Part shown: in pieces, positions 22,714 through 33,171 of the stretch
Layout: each line of letters starts with the position of its first letter
Position numbering within the stretch: the first letter of the stretch is position 1
Source of the DNA: Microbotryum silenes-acaulis
Lineage: Eukaryota; Basidiomycota; Microbotryomycetes; Microbotryales; Microbotryaceae
Direction of reading: 5' to 3'
NCBI GenBank assembly: GCA_003665825.1
Contig: QPFY01000008.1
Span: forward strand, 62,001 to 126,000
DNA: 64,000 nucleotides
The notes under the pieces: generated by a model
The model's database searches: none
What the model saw: the letters and a program-made list of their open reading frames with translations, nothing else
What the model was told of the DNA's origin: nothing
Made by a program: the position numbers and the translations under genes

Positions 22714-24224
22714 CGTGAGATGATCGTAGATTCGTAGAGGACCGGAGTGGGCGCGGTAGCCAGTCGACCGATGAACGAGCTTGAAGAGCAAAGGCGAACA
22801 GCTGCAGAGGGAGCAGCGCAACGTCACTCGGCGCGCGCTCGGCGACAATTTTCTCAGGGCACTCGCTGCTGCCATGCGGTCGGTCTATAAACAAGAGTCA
22901 TCACCCAATTCGCCAACCCACATAAACCAGAGCACATGCCGGTAGGTGAACGGTCGTCGGCAACTTGAAGGAGTCCGGGCTGTGTGAGCTCGAGTTTTTA
23001 TTCGAAAGTCCAGCTGGAACGTGCACGCTTTCTTGTACAGCACCGAAACACTCGGCTCGAGTTTATTCTCAAAGGGCGAGCGCCTGGTGGTGACCCTGAT
23101 CCTATCGATGCGAGCGCCAATCCTGACGGTCCGAATCTCGCCTAGTCGCCGCCCCTGTTATCACTGAGAACGGACGCGCGATCGGCCACTGCAACGACGG
23201 AAAAGATCTAAAACCTGTCTATCTCGAACACGAGGTGAGCGCCACAGAAGGAGATAGTGCACTACACTGATCACGCCCTACTCTTGTAAAATCTTGTCCA
23301 GAGGCAACCCGGCAATCAATGCAAAATGCGCGACGATTTGAACGAGCTCCATCACATTTCGCGCCTTCGCTCAATAATTGGCCACTTCGCACCATCAACC
23401 GACCGCCTAACCCGCGCCACGCCCTCTTGCTGCTACTGCTCATCGCTTGCTTAGTTGCTTATCCCGCCGTTGAATGGGAAAACACCACCGTCGTCAACCG
23501 CCTTACCTCTGTTCGTCGTCCAAATTGGCGGTCTCTCCGCTCTCGTCGTTGTCGTCTTCGGCCGTACAGGACTGCTCGTCCGCGATCAACGTCGACCGCC
23601 CGCCGTAACTTGGCCTACATCCCGCCTTTTCTATTTCCCCCAGGCTCTCTTTCCCGAGGTCAGTTGCTGTGTGCTCCGCTCCTCTGTCGTGGTCGTGTGT
23701 GCCGGCTTACTCGAGAGCGGGCGGTGTGTTGTGTGTGTGGGTGCCGTTTTCACGGTGCGGTGCCGGTCGTGCCTCGCTCTGCCTCGCTCGCCCGCTCACC
23801 CGCCTATTGTCAGCTTTTGGCTGGCTCAGCCTCAGCCTTGGCGCGGCAAGCCGGCGGGCAGGCAGCGGGCCGACTGGTGACCGGTAATCGACCGAGATTG
23901 ACTACACCCGAGCGCGACCGAGCTCCGACGACGTCCACTCCGCGATTCGCTCTCAAAACACCCGTACGCTGACCCTCCTCGCTCATGTCTTTCAAAGCCA
24001 GATCAACCCGTACCCTACCTTACATCTCATCGCACCATCTGGATCGTATTCAACGCATGGTCGCCCTTCACTCGCCTTGAATCCCTCCGCCGCCCGTGCC
24101 GTTCGCACTGGCCTTTCCTCCACAACCGCCGTAACGCTTGAAGCCTAATACCCTATCACTCGCTCTTCACACTGGCCGACTACAACGAGCGATTTTCTAC
24201 CTCGAGCAGTCGCCAGTCGCCACC
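22714..24224. promoter_or_regulatory. Divergent promoter region, RCC1 and unknown gene
   Basis: 1.5 kb between two divergently transcribed genes. The right half (about 23400-24220) is strongly pyrimidine-rich and probably a long 5' leader of the downstream gene. A plus-strand open frame at 23319-23972 is low-complexity and shows no domain, so it is not called as a gene. Confidence 0.5.
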
Positions 24225-27135
24225 ATGCTCGGAGGTCTCAAGGTCACGCTGCCCCATCTCAGCCTCTCGCGCACCAACTCGCCTTCGCGCTCGGCGCCCT
24301 CCACCCCGGCCACTGAAGGGCCAAAGTCGGTCGCCCTTCCTGGCACAGTGCCTTCGACGCCGGAGCTGCCCTCCGTCGACCTGCCCATGAACCCACCGAG
24401 TGTTGAAAACACCAAGGCGAAAAAGGTCTCGTCCTCGCTTGGTCCGCTCGGCGCCGTTCTCCGTCGCTCGTCCTCGTTCAGAGCGAATGGCAGTCTCACC
24501 CCGTCGACGGCGATCAACCCCGTCCCCGTTTCAGCCGCCATAGCCGCGAGTGCCCTTGCTCCCCGATCCTCGAGCGACAACTCGATTGGGCTGACGCCCT
24601 TGCACAAGAGCTTCGGCAGTAATGGCCACTCGGGTCGTCATGGAGATTCCTCCTCGTCGTCCAAGAGTCGTCGCCGTGCCGTCTCGGGTGATCGTCACGA
24701 ACATGGTCGCTCGTTGCACAAGGAGACCTCCCGAAGCAAGACCCTACCCAGCCTCCACATGGGTCCCTCTGGTGCTGGGGGCTTGGCCATCAGCCACTCG
24801 ACCTCGCACCCTCCTCTCGGCCGCAAGCCCGGCAAGCACTCCCCGACCCTTCATGGCTCCCAGACCCCTTTGGGCACCTCCTCTGCGGTGACTTCCCCCA
24901 CCAGCGCTGGCGGTGCGACATCGTCGACGACGGTTTTGAGCTCGGCTGCAATCGCGCCTGCGTTGCACCAACTCGAGGAGAGCTATGTCGGCAAGGTTGG
25001 ACTCAAGCTCGGTGAGGCTGTCAACAAGGTTTTCGTTCCGGGCTCGGCGACCGCTCCCGGCGGTGCGAGCGAAGTCGTTCTCAACGGCAGGCCTGCACCC
25101 AGGGTCACGATGGCGAGGCAGTGTGGTGAATTGGTCGTACAGTGAGTTTGGCTCGTTTTTTTTTTCGCATAGGCCCAGGTTCGTGACGACCAGGCTGACT
25201 GTTTCTTGCCTCGACCTTCTTAGGGAATTGCATGCTGCGATCCACGACCCTTATTTGCTGCGAACGCTGTTGCGATCTTCGGTGCTCAAGTCGCTGTCGC
25301 TGTTCCTTACGCGACTCACTACGCTCTTGCTCCCACCCGACCTCATGCCTCCTCCGCCCTTGACTCCCAAGGAGGTCGACAACCTCTCGCCCTCGCTGCG
25401 ATTCAACCTGGCCATCGTTCGCTGCGCTTACGAATTACGTCGCTCTTTACTCGCTGCTGGCCAACTCCCCGGCATGCCTGCGTTCGTTCGCGAGACGTTG
25501 CGCCCCTGGGCCGACAAGCTCGCCGAAGTCATGACGCGTGTTATGAACCCCATCATCTTGAGCGTGCGCATCATTGTCTCGGGCATCTGCGCCAAGGCGA
25601 GGATCCCCTCGGACGAGTCAAGCGTCGTCAATGGGCACTTGTCGTCGACCATGTCGATGCTCGGGGTCGAGCACGACGTCGCGGGTACCAAACCGACCGC
25701 TTCGAAGGGTGCGACGAGCCAACTGCGATCTTTGTCAATGGGTCGAGCCACACCTGCGCCGGCTTCTTTGACGAACTCGACGAAGCACGGCCATGGTCAC
25801 GGTCACGGTCATGGCGTCGATGCAAACGGCCTCGCTCTCGGCCCGCTCTGGCTGAGAGAGTTGACGGGCGTGCTCGAAGCGACTGCCAAACTCGTTGCTC
25901 GCCTTGAGTGCGGTGGCGATGCCGACAAGTGGCTCGTCAGTGTCGGAACCCATGCTGTATGGAAAGGAATGTTGGATCTCGCTGCGAGGAAGATCGCCGT
26001 CGCTGTTCCCGGCTCCGTGGACGGCTCTGCAAAGGCACCTGTGACCCCTGGCGCCGAGGCCAAGATCCCCGGCGCTCAGATCGTCCCGACCAAAAGTCTT
26101 TTCAAGTCCGCTTCCAAGAAAGCTTCAGTGGGGCCAGGCGACTCACCGCCCTTCGGAACGGTGTCGGGCGATGGGGCGTCGACGCCTTCAAGCTCCTACG
26201 CCGCCACGCACCCCAACGGCACTAGGGTCGTTTCGAGCTCGACGTGTTCGACCCCTGCTAACGACGTCGCTTTTATCCGTCTCTTGTGCGAACTCGAGTT
26301 GCTCGAGGCGCGCTTGATCGCCTTCACCAAGCACCTCTCGGCTCCCAGCTCGACGCCGCTCTTGCCTCCCCACATGTCAGGATCCTGTTCGCACGAACTC
26401 GCCTGCGGCCTCTGCAAGACGGGTCGACAGTTCGATGCCGAGTCTTCCGACGACGAAGATGAAGATGGACCGGCTGACAGCACGGAAGCAGCTCTCGCGC
26501 ACTCGGCGATGAGGGAGGCTATGCAAGCCTTGAGCGCGATGATCGTCGTCGTCCGAGCGTCCAAGTACAACGATGCACTTTTGAACGCGATTCGCGAAGA
26601 CGGCGTCAAGGACGATCTTCACAAGAAGGACGAGTCGTCGGCGCAATCGAGCCGTCAGGATCAGAACGCCGAGCCGATGACGCCTCTGAAGCCGATGGAC
26701 CTGATGCGATCGCACGAACCTCTCGTTCTCCCTACGACTCCTGTCAGCGCATCTCCTGAGAAAACCGTCGTAGAGGAAAAGTCTGCTTTAAAGCCTTTGG
26801 TGTGCCCGACCCTGCGCCACGCCTTGGCGACACTTCCCGACCTGATCCTTCTGCACCTTCTGGCGTCGCGCTGCCGCCGCTTCTCGCTGCCCCACGAACG
26901 CTGGGGTCTCGCCGACTGGCGTGCATACGAGAAGGAACTCCGTGGCTTCCAAGCAGGTGAAGAATGGACTGCCGAAGTCGCTTGGGAGATGGTCAACGAA
27001 GTCGCGTCGCGTGAAGAGGAGCTTGCACTCGAGACGTCCGGAGGAGGCTCCGCGCCTTCGAGCGCCTTCGAAGCACTGGAATTGGTTCGCGAAGCCGCGA
27101 GAATCAAAGTCGGTGTCGAGGTCGGTGGATCGTAA
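24225..27135 (+). CDS. Conserved-looking protein of unknown function, 942 aa
   Basis: Two exons, 24225-25141 and 25224-27135, with an 82-bp intron (GTGAGT...TAG) splitting the Gln of VVQELHAAIHDP. The start is the ATG in a strong CGCCACCATGC context. The first 280 residues are Ser/Thr/Pro-rich and look disordered. The rest is mostly helical: LLRTLLRSSVLKSLSLFL, LSPSLRFNLAIVRCAYELR, LWLRELTGVLEATAKLVARL and LLCELELLEARLIAF. A His-Gly run lies near residue 505, there is a Cys cluster (SCSHELACGLCKTG), and acidic stretches follow. I do not recognise the family. No signal peptide or membrane segment is evident. The last about 230 coding bases and the 3' flank are duplicated at 32332-32828. Confidence 0.85.
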
Positions 27136-27395
27136 ATGTTCTCTTTCTATTCGAGGCTACGTCGTACTCCCTTGGCCTTCCTTAGCCCTCTTGCTTTTGT
27201 GTGTTCGACCTGCCACTACTTTCTTTTCCTTCTTCCTAGCATCTTAGATTTCTTCCCCGTTTGTTCCCCTTTCTGCTTGATCAGTTGCAAGGAGCTCTCT
27301 ATGATGTTCTGCTTCCGTATTTTTTTTGGTTTTCCGAGTACATGATGATGATGATAAATGATGATGAATATGTATCGGACCTGTTTTGGAAGGTC
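26905..27395 (+). repeat. Tandem-duplicated 3' gene segment, copy 1
   Basis: The last coding part and 3' flank of the unknown gene, repeated 5.43 kb downstream at 32332-32828 with very few differences. Homology stops at about 27395/32828 and resumes beyond 28090/32905. Confidence 0.9.
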
Positions 27396-27532
27396 TCAGT
27401 GGGATCCCATTAATTTAACGGGATGATTCCAAAGGAGAATCGAACGGTATTTATGACGAAAGACAGCAGAGAAACTATTTTTCACTTAGGACTTGGCCCT
27501 CCCTTGCGACCTTAGGACCCGGGGCATAGTGG

Positions 27533-28075
27533 CGAGGGTTTCTCCTTGACTGAGTGTCACAAAAAATTCGATGAGAGTGGGAGAGAAAAAGAAAAGGTTA
27601 GAGGGAGTGGCGCGGGTTTGTTTACGTGGTGTGATCTGTTGTTCAGCCCCTAATGCCGCTGGTCGGCTGCGGGAATGACTCTGACACCGCGGCGCGCCGC
27701 ATCACGTGACAGACGCCAGCCCTCGCCCCGCCCGTCAGGCAACTTAAGCTCTGCTGTAGAAGCAATCATACAAAGTCACGCACTTGCCGTCCATTACAAT
27801 ATAAGTGTTCGCACTGTTCTACGTCAATAAAAAAGTGAAGGAAAATCCTGGGAACGTTGTAGCTTCGTGTTCGACTGGCGCGAAAAATACAAAAGTTGCC
27901 GCAGAGCTTGTACATGACTTCTGATCGGAACATGGACACCACAGGCAGGTGCGTCAGACACAACAGTGTGCTGGTACATCCACCACAGGCGGCCCTCCGG
28001 ACCGCAACCTAGTTAAAAACAGCGATTTTAGGTACATTCCTTAACTCACACCTTATTTTTGACTAGTTAGAGTAA
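27533..28075. repeat. Left 0.54-kb inverted repeat flanking 7TM copy A
   Basis: Reverse complement of 30427-30972, clearly related over its whole length with indels. The outer end reads CGAGGGTTTCTCCTTGA. The inner end contains TTAACTCACAC and a GC hairpin, GCGGCCCTCCGG. The right partner runs straight into the start of a Helitron reading frame, so both probably derive from a Helitron 5' region. Confidence 0.85.
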
Positions 28076-28279
28076 CGTGGGACCGTAAATTTCGCTACGA
28101 GCGTGTCTCATATGAATCCGAGGTATTTGACTTCCGACTTGTCGACTTGAGCGGGCCGACTTCAAAAGGGCAACGCTCTCCGCTCTCATGTACGTCCTTG
28201 ACCAATCAGCATTTAGAATTAAACCGTATTATAACGTTTTCGATCCTTCCCCTCTCCCTGATCCTCGGCCCGACTACTA

Positions 28280-30218
28280 CTACTCCGGGCATACAAGCGA
28301 AACTCTCTTCTTCGTCGTAATCGCGCGAGCCCCACCAATCGCATCCATATCAACTTCCTTCGCTTTCTCCCCTCCGAGCCCCATCAAACTCATTCCCACA
28401 CTTTTGCCATGCGAGATCTCGATCTTCCTCTCTGACCTACGACCAATACTCGCTTCTGGATCTTCGAAGCGAACAGAAAGAGTCGTCGCCGGCAAACGAC
28501 GAGTGCTAGGTGTCATACGTGAGGATCTACCCGAGGCGCAGAGTGAAGCTTTTTGTGCTAGCGCTTCGCGGGAATTGACTGATGAGAGGTTTTGGGTGGC
28601 AAGACAGATTGATCCTCAGTAATGACAGGTAGAACTTCGCATTCAAACGTTTCGGTGGACTCACGAGCATGAATGATGCAGAGCGTATAGGTGCTTCCGA
28701 GAATTTGGCCGAAGAAGATCCAGACCTGCCGGCGGAGAACACGATGAAGCGATTGAAATCAATCATGTTCAGCCCATCTGCTTTTAAACACCTCATTAAC
28801 GTGCTTGTCTCACCAATCTGCGAGTCTCGAGTATTTCGAGCAAGGCGAGAGTGACAGAGATGCATGCAGGGGGCAGACAAGTCGTGATCGCCAGGGACGC
28901 GAGCCGCACCAAGATGTAGTTGAGCCTGAGTTGCGTCAAAAACACAGCAAAAGGTGAGCGCTGTTATCAGTATTGGATCTGAATCTTTGAGTCTACTCAA
29001 ACTAATCTTACCGATAGCTGATTGATTGCTTCCGTGTTTGTAGCAAGTAGTAAGCGAGTGTGAAGGAAAGGCACACGTCGGCAGTCTATTTGATTCGTTC
29101 ACGACTCGTTGCAAAATCAGTTATGACAGTGGAAATCCGCAGGATGTCTTGAACAAAGTACGTTGGATAACTTACGGCATTAGAGAAAGCCCAAGGCGGC
29201 ATCAGTCGGCTGACTTGACTTCCGGGGTTTAGGCCGAGACGCCGAGCCATGACTGCTCCGATCGTTCAGGAATGATGCCGAGGTGCGCGAAAGGAACGGG
29301 TTAGCCGGCAATGTCACCATTTTTCCAGTTGAGCTGTTGCACCTTACCACGACGAGTAACATAGGCGATATTAAGAGAAAGCTGCAACGTGGTCACAGTT
29401 ACCCCGATCGCAGTGGGAATGAGTTTTCGGCCCGATACCTGTCGAGGTAAGGATCAGCGTGACCATTGCTCGATCATTGGTTGAGTGCAACGGTTAACCA
29501 GCGGCACGAAGTGGACTAACCACCCAGACTCGGAAACACAAGTAGATTTGCGATGATAGAACCGGAAGCTGGCCGACGATAGGCGTTACGAGAACGTACC
29601 AAGGCACCGGTACAAAGAGTTCCTTGAACTGCCCGAAAATAAACTGAGGGGAGGAGGCGCAAAGTGAGCACGAGTGACCGCATAGAGACGAAGGAGGTGG
29701 CGGTATTCACATCACTGTATACCCCCTTGATGTTCAAGACCATTTTGAAAAACTCTCCAGCTGACATTATGGCCACGAGGAGTCTGAAAGAGAAGCGTCA
29801 CTCAGTGTCGGAAATCAGGTCGCGACAGGGGTAACCCGTCGGGTGTCTAAATACCGCTTCGATGCTTGAATCGCACCCTCCACGCGGAGCTGGGTATCGC
29901 AGACTGCGGCTCACTTGAGGTGTACTGGATCTCCAGGGTATCGCAATCGGTAAACACAGACTTGTGCAAAGATGATACCGAATAACCATAGCTCGCAAAA
30001 AACTCCAATGATCATCGGCCCTGCGAAGAAGCGAGCTGAGTCGTCAGCCGGAGCTCTGCGCGCCGAGCATGCTCGTGCATTCGGCGTGACTCGGTGGGGC
30101 CGCTACCACCGAGTCCGGATGATCGTGTCACCATTATATTGCGTTCGGAAGACTTACCGAACAAGACCTCCATATGCTGTCTAAGTTCAGACGCCGACGG
30201 CGGCGTCGCAGTCGACAT
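28280..30218 (-). CDS. Seven-helix membrane protein, DUF6534-like (copy A)
   Basis: Ten exons: 30218-30158, 30020-29915, 29783-29711, 29643-29521, 29438-29348, 29213-29176, 29085-29012, 28925-28814, 28725-28665 and 28614-28280. They total 1074 nt, 357 residues, with every junction in frame. Helices in order: IIGVFCELWLFGIIFAQVCV, LLVAIMSAGEFFKMVLNIKG, VPWYVLVTPIVGQLPVLSSQ, IGVTVTTLQLSLNIAYV, ADVCLSFTLAYYLL, LASLAITTCLPPACISVTLA and WIFFGQILGSTYTLCII. The last helix is followed by a cytosolic tail with NSREAL. The helix order and the tail motif match the fungal DUF6534 family, whose function is unknown (a receptor-like or transporter-like topology is only a guess). Two further intact or near-intact paralogues lie at 33172-35058 and 46462-48710. 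This copy sits wholly within a pair of 0.54-kb inverted repeats. Confidence 0.85.
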
Positions 30219-30426
30219 GTTTCCCCGCTGTCACGCCGACGCGAGGTGGTCGCTTCAGAATTGGTGAGACAGCAAGGGAAGGAGCCGAAGTCGCCGAAGT
30301 CTCGCGTGGACCCCCGAAAGCCCAGTCAGAGGCGCAAGTGGAAAAACGCCCCTTTTTGGTCTTTATTCTATTACTCTTAACTCGTTACTCTTTACTTTAT
30401 CACGCTTTACTCTTTACGCTAAATTA

Positions 30427-30972
30427 CTCTATTACTCTAATCAGTAGAAAAAAAGTGTGAGTTAAGGAATGTACCTAATATCGCTGTTTTTGACTATGTT
30501 GCGGCCCTCCGGGCCGCATGTGGTCAATGTATCATCATACTATCGTGTCTGCCGCACCTGCACGTGTTGTTCATGTTCCGATCAGAAGTCATGTACAAGC
30601 TCTGTGGCGACTTTTGTATTTTTCGGGCCGGTCGAACGAAGCTAGAGCGTCCCCAGTATTTTCCTTCACTTTTTCGTTGAGGGGAAACAACGTTTACACC
30701 TGTATTGTATTTAATGGACGGCAAGTGCGTGACTTTGTATGACATTGCTTCTACAGTAGAGCTCCGCCTGACGGGCGGGGCGAGGGCTGGCGTCTGTCAC
30801 GTGATGCAGCGCGCCGGCGGTGTCAGTGTCATTCCGGCAGCGGACCAGCGGCATTAGGGGCTGAACCACAGATAACACCCAGTAAATAAGCCCACGCCAC
30901 TCCCTCGAACCTTTTCTTTTCCCTTCCACTCTCATCGAGTCATCGTGACACTCATTCAAGGAGAAACCCTCG
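30427..30972. repeat. Right 0.54-kb inverted repeat flanking 7TM copy A
   Basis: Partner of 27533-28075. It includes the near-perfect hairpin GCGGCCC-TCC-GGGCCGC at about 30503-30520. It ends six bases before the ATG (30978) of the Helitron-like frame. Confidence 0.85.
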
Positions 30973-30977
30973 GCACC

Positions 30978-31622
30978 ATGGCACCACTGCATGCACCGGT
31001 GTCAAGGTGGCCCCCGCTGCGCTGCTCGACCCTCCTCTTCGTCCCGGTCCGATCACCAGAGTCAGCCTCCCCGCGCGTTATGACAACAACCCAACCGACC
31101 TTGGTATTACGACACATATACGTGCCCGCGGTGCAGCTGTGCAGAACGGACCGCATGGTCAGCGCGATGGCCGACCCGGCGCTGAGCTCGCCCCCACCAC
31201 CACCTCCTCCGCCAAGGCACGTGCGCAGGGCTCGAATCGCGCTCAAACCACTCAAGCCCCACGTTTCGATCCGCGACGGCCTCGGCCCCCAGACGGCCGT
31301 GTACACCCACTGCAAGGCTCGACACTGGGAGTGCGAAAGGTCCAAGTCGACCGGACACTTCAGCACGTGCTGCTCGCAGGGCAAGGTGCAGCTGCCTCCC
31401 CCTCCCCAGCCCGATCCCGAGTGTCAAGATCTACTTGAAAGCTCGGATAGCGTTCAGTTGCTCCGTCCAACAACATGCGTCTGCAGTCCACATGCTGAAC
31501 TGTGCGACCCACCAACACAGAAGCTAAAGCATTCCGCGAGAATGCCCGGTCGTACAGTAACGCACTGTCCTTCACTTCGCTCGCTGCTCTCTTCGGCCAA
31601 ACTCAAGTGGGCACGGCAGGAC
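30978..31622 (+). pseudogene. Helitron protein N-terminal remnant
   Basis: In shifting frames the region encodes elements typical of the N-terminal zinc-binding part of fungal Helitron Rep-helicases. These are CKARHWECER, FSTCCSQGKVQLPP with PxxP and a following LL, and FRENARSYSNALSFTSL with GTAGP. At least one frame change lies between the first ATG and these motifs, and the Rep and helicase domains are absent. The frame resumes for a few codons after the hAT insertion (32302-32331) and then ends abruptly in sequence copied from the unknown gene at 24225-27135. Confidence 0.75.
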
Positions 31623-32293
31623 CAAGGGTCCGCATTAGATCAGATCACCGCCAGATCAGATCAGATCTGATCTGATCTGATCTGATCTGAATTTTTCTGA
31701 TTCTGCCTTGATTGATCTGATCTTGATCTGATCTGAGACATGAAATTGCCTAATTTGGCACAGAGAGACTTCTACATGTCTACATGTTGAAATCCTCATC
31801 TTCTTCCTCCACAACCTCATCCTCATCCTCATCCTCATCATCCTCCAAAGTGATCACCTTGCTAAGCCGCCGCTTTTTGGAGGAACTCTGTAAGGTATGC
31901 GCCTCTGATGTGCATAAAATACAATCTGTCGTTCTTGACCGCTAGGCTAAAAGCAAGTCGTAACTAGAACTCGGCAGTTCTAGCTACTCAGAGGCTACTT
32001 ATAGGGCTGTTCTGTAAGGCCGGTGTAAGGGGATGCCTTACAAGCTCCCCGCTTTTATGACTGGATTGGGTCGCACGATCCCTATGAGAAAGTGTTTGCA
32101 ATGAGATGGCGCGATCCATTCTCTCTTCTGATCAGGTGCGCCGCAGTTGAAATCACAATGGCACCATCTAGGTACCGCCTACTTTTGGATTTTTTTCCTC
32201 GAGGCTTGATTGATCTGAACTTGATCTGACCCCCGTCAGATCAGATCTGATCTGATCTGAAACTGATTAGATCAGATCTATTGCGGACCCTTG
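31623..32293. mobile_element. hAT-type deletion derivative 1 (671 bp)
   Basis: Terminal inverted repeats: CAAGGGTCCGCATTAGATC on the left, CAAGGGTCCGCAATAGATC on the right (reverse strand). It is flanked by a perfect 8-bp duplication GGCAGGAC (31615-31622 and 32294-32301). An 8-bp duplication and a YARNG-type start are hAT hallmarks. Arrays of AGATC/TGATC units lie inside both ends. A minus-strand fragment (about 31900-31790) encodes KKRRLSKVITLEDD followed by an acidic run and a stop. It matches the fragment in the second element, so both look like deletion products of one hAT transposon that keep its C-terminal exon. Confidence 0.9.
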
Positions 32294-32331
32294 GGCAGGA
32301 CCGCCCGTGATTCGCGTGTTTAATCGCCTCT

Positions 32332-32569
32332 ATGCTGGGGTCTCGCCGACTGGCGTGCATACGAGAAGGAACTCCGTGTCTTCCAAGCAGGTGAAGAATG
32401 GACTGCCGAAGTCGCTTGGGAGAAGGTCAACGAAGTCGCGTCGCGTGAAGAGGAGCTTGCACTCGAGACGTCCGGAGGAGGCTCCGCGCCTTCGAGCGCC
32501 TTCGAAGCACTGGAATTGGTTCGCGAAGCCGCGAGAATCAAAGTCGGTGTCGAGGTCGGTGGATCGTAA
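32332..32569 (+). pseudogene. Duplicated 3' end of the unknown gene
   Basis: The last about 79 codons of the gene at 24225-27135 (from WGLADWRAYEKEL to the stop), with a few substitutions such as RGFQ to RVFQ and WEMV to WEKV. It has no start or upstream exon and is joined directly to Helitron-derived sequence at about 32331. The 3' flank is also copied, to about 32828. It is not expected to be expressed on its own. Confidence 0.9.
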
Positions 32570-33171
32570 ATGTTCTCTTTCTATTCGAGGCTACGTCGTA
32601 CTCCCTTGGCCTTCCTTAGCCCTCTTGCTTTTGTGTGTTCGACCTGCCACTACTTTCTTTTCCTTCTTCCTAGCATCTTAGATTTCTTCCCCGTTTGTTC
32701 CCCTTTCTGCTTGATCAGTTGCAAGGAACTCTCTATGATGTTCTGCTTCCGTATTTTTTTGGGTTTTCCGAGTACATGATGATGATGATAAATGATGATT
32801 GATTTGTATCGGATCTGCTTTAGAAGGAAAATTATAGGAGAGTGCCATGACCTCGGAGACGTGGGAGTCGGCGAGCAATGCGCAGGAAGTTCGTCACAAG
32901 ACCGTGATGTTCGCAACGAGCGTCTCTCCCATGCACTCGAGGTACTTGACTTTTAATTTGTCGACTTCAGCAGGCCGGCCGACTACAAAGTGCAACCGTG
33001 TTATGTACGTCCTTCACCTATCAACACTAACATGAAGCCGCCTTTTAACACCATCGGTCCTTCCCCTCTCCTGAACCCACGGCCTCGACCCCTCGGCCCT
33101 ACGACTGCGAGCACACCAGCGAAACTCTTGTCGTCGTCGCAATCGCAAGAGCCCCTCCAATCGCATCGGTC

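Noticed and set aside
23319..23972. 217-codon plus-strand frame with a Leu-rich stretch
   Set aside because: Pyrimidine-rich leader composition, no domain, and directly upstream of the real gene start at 24225.
30945..31670. Continuous 241-codon frame through the Helitron region as a new gene
   Set aside because: Motifs of the Helitron N-terminus occur in more than one frame, so the region is a broken remnant. The last codons are inside the hAT insert.
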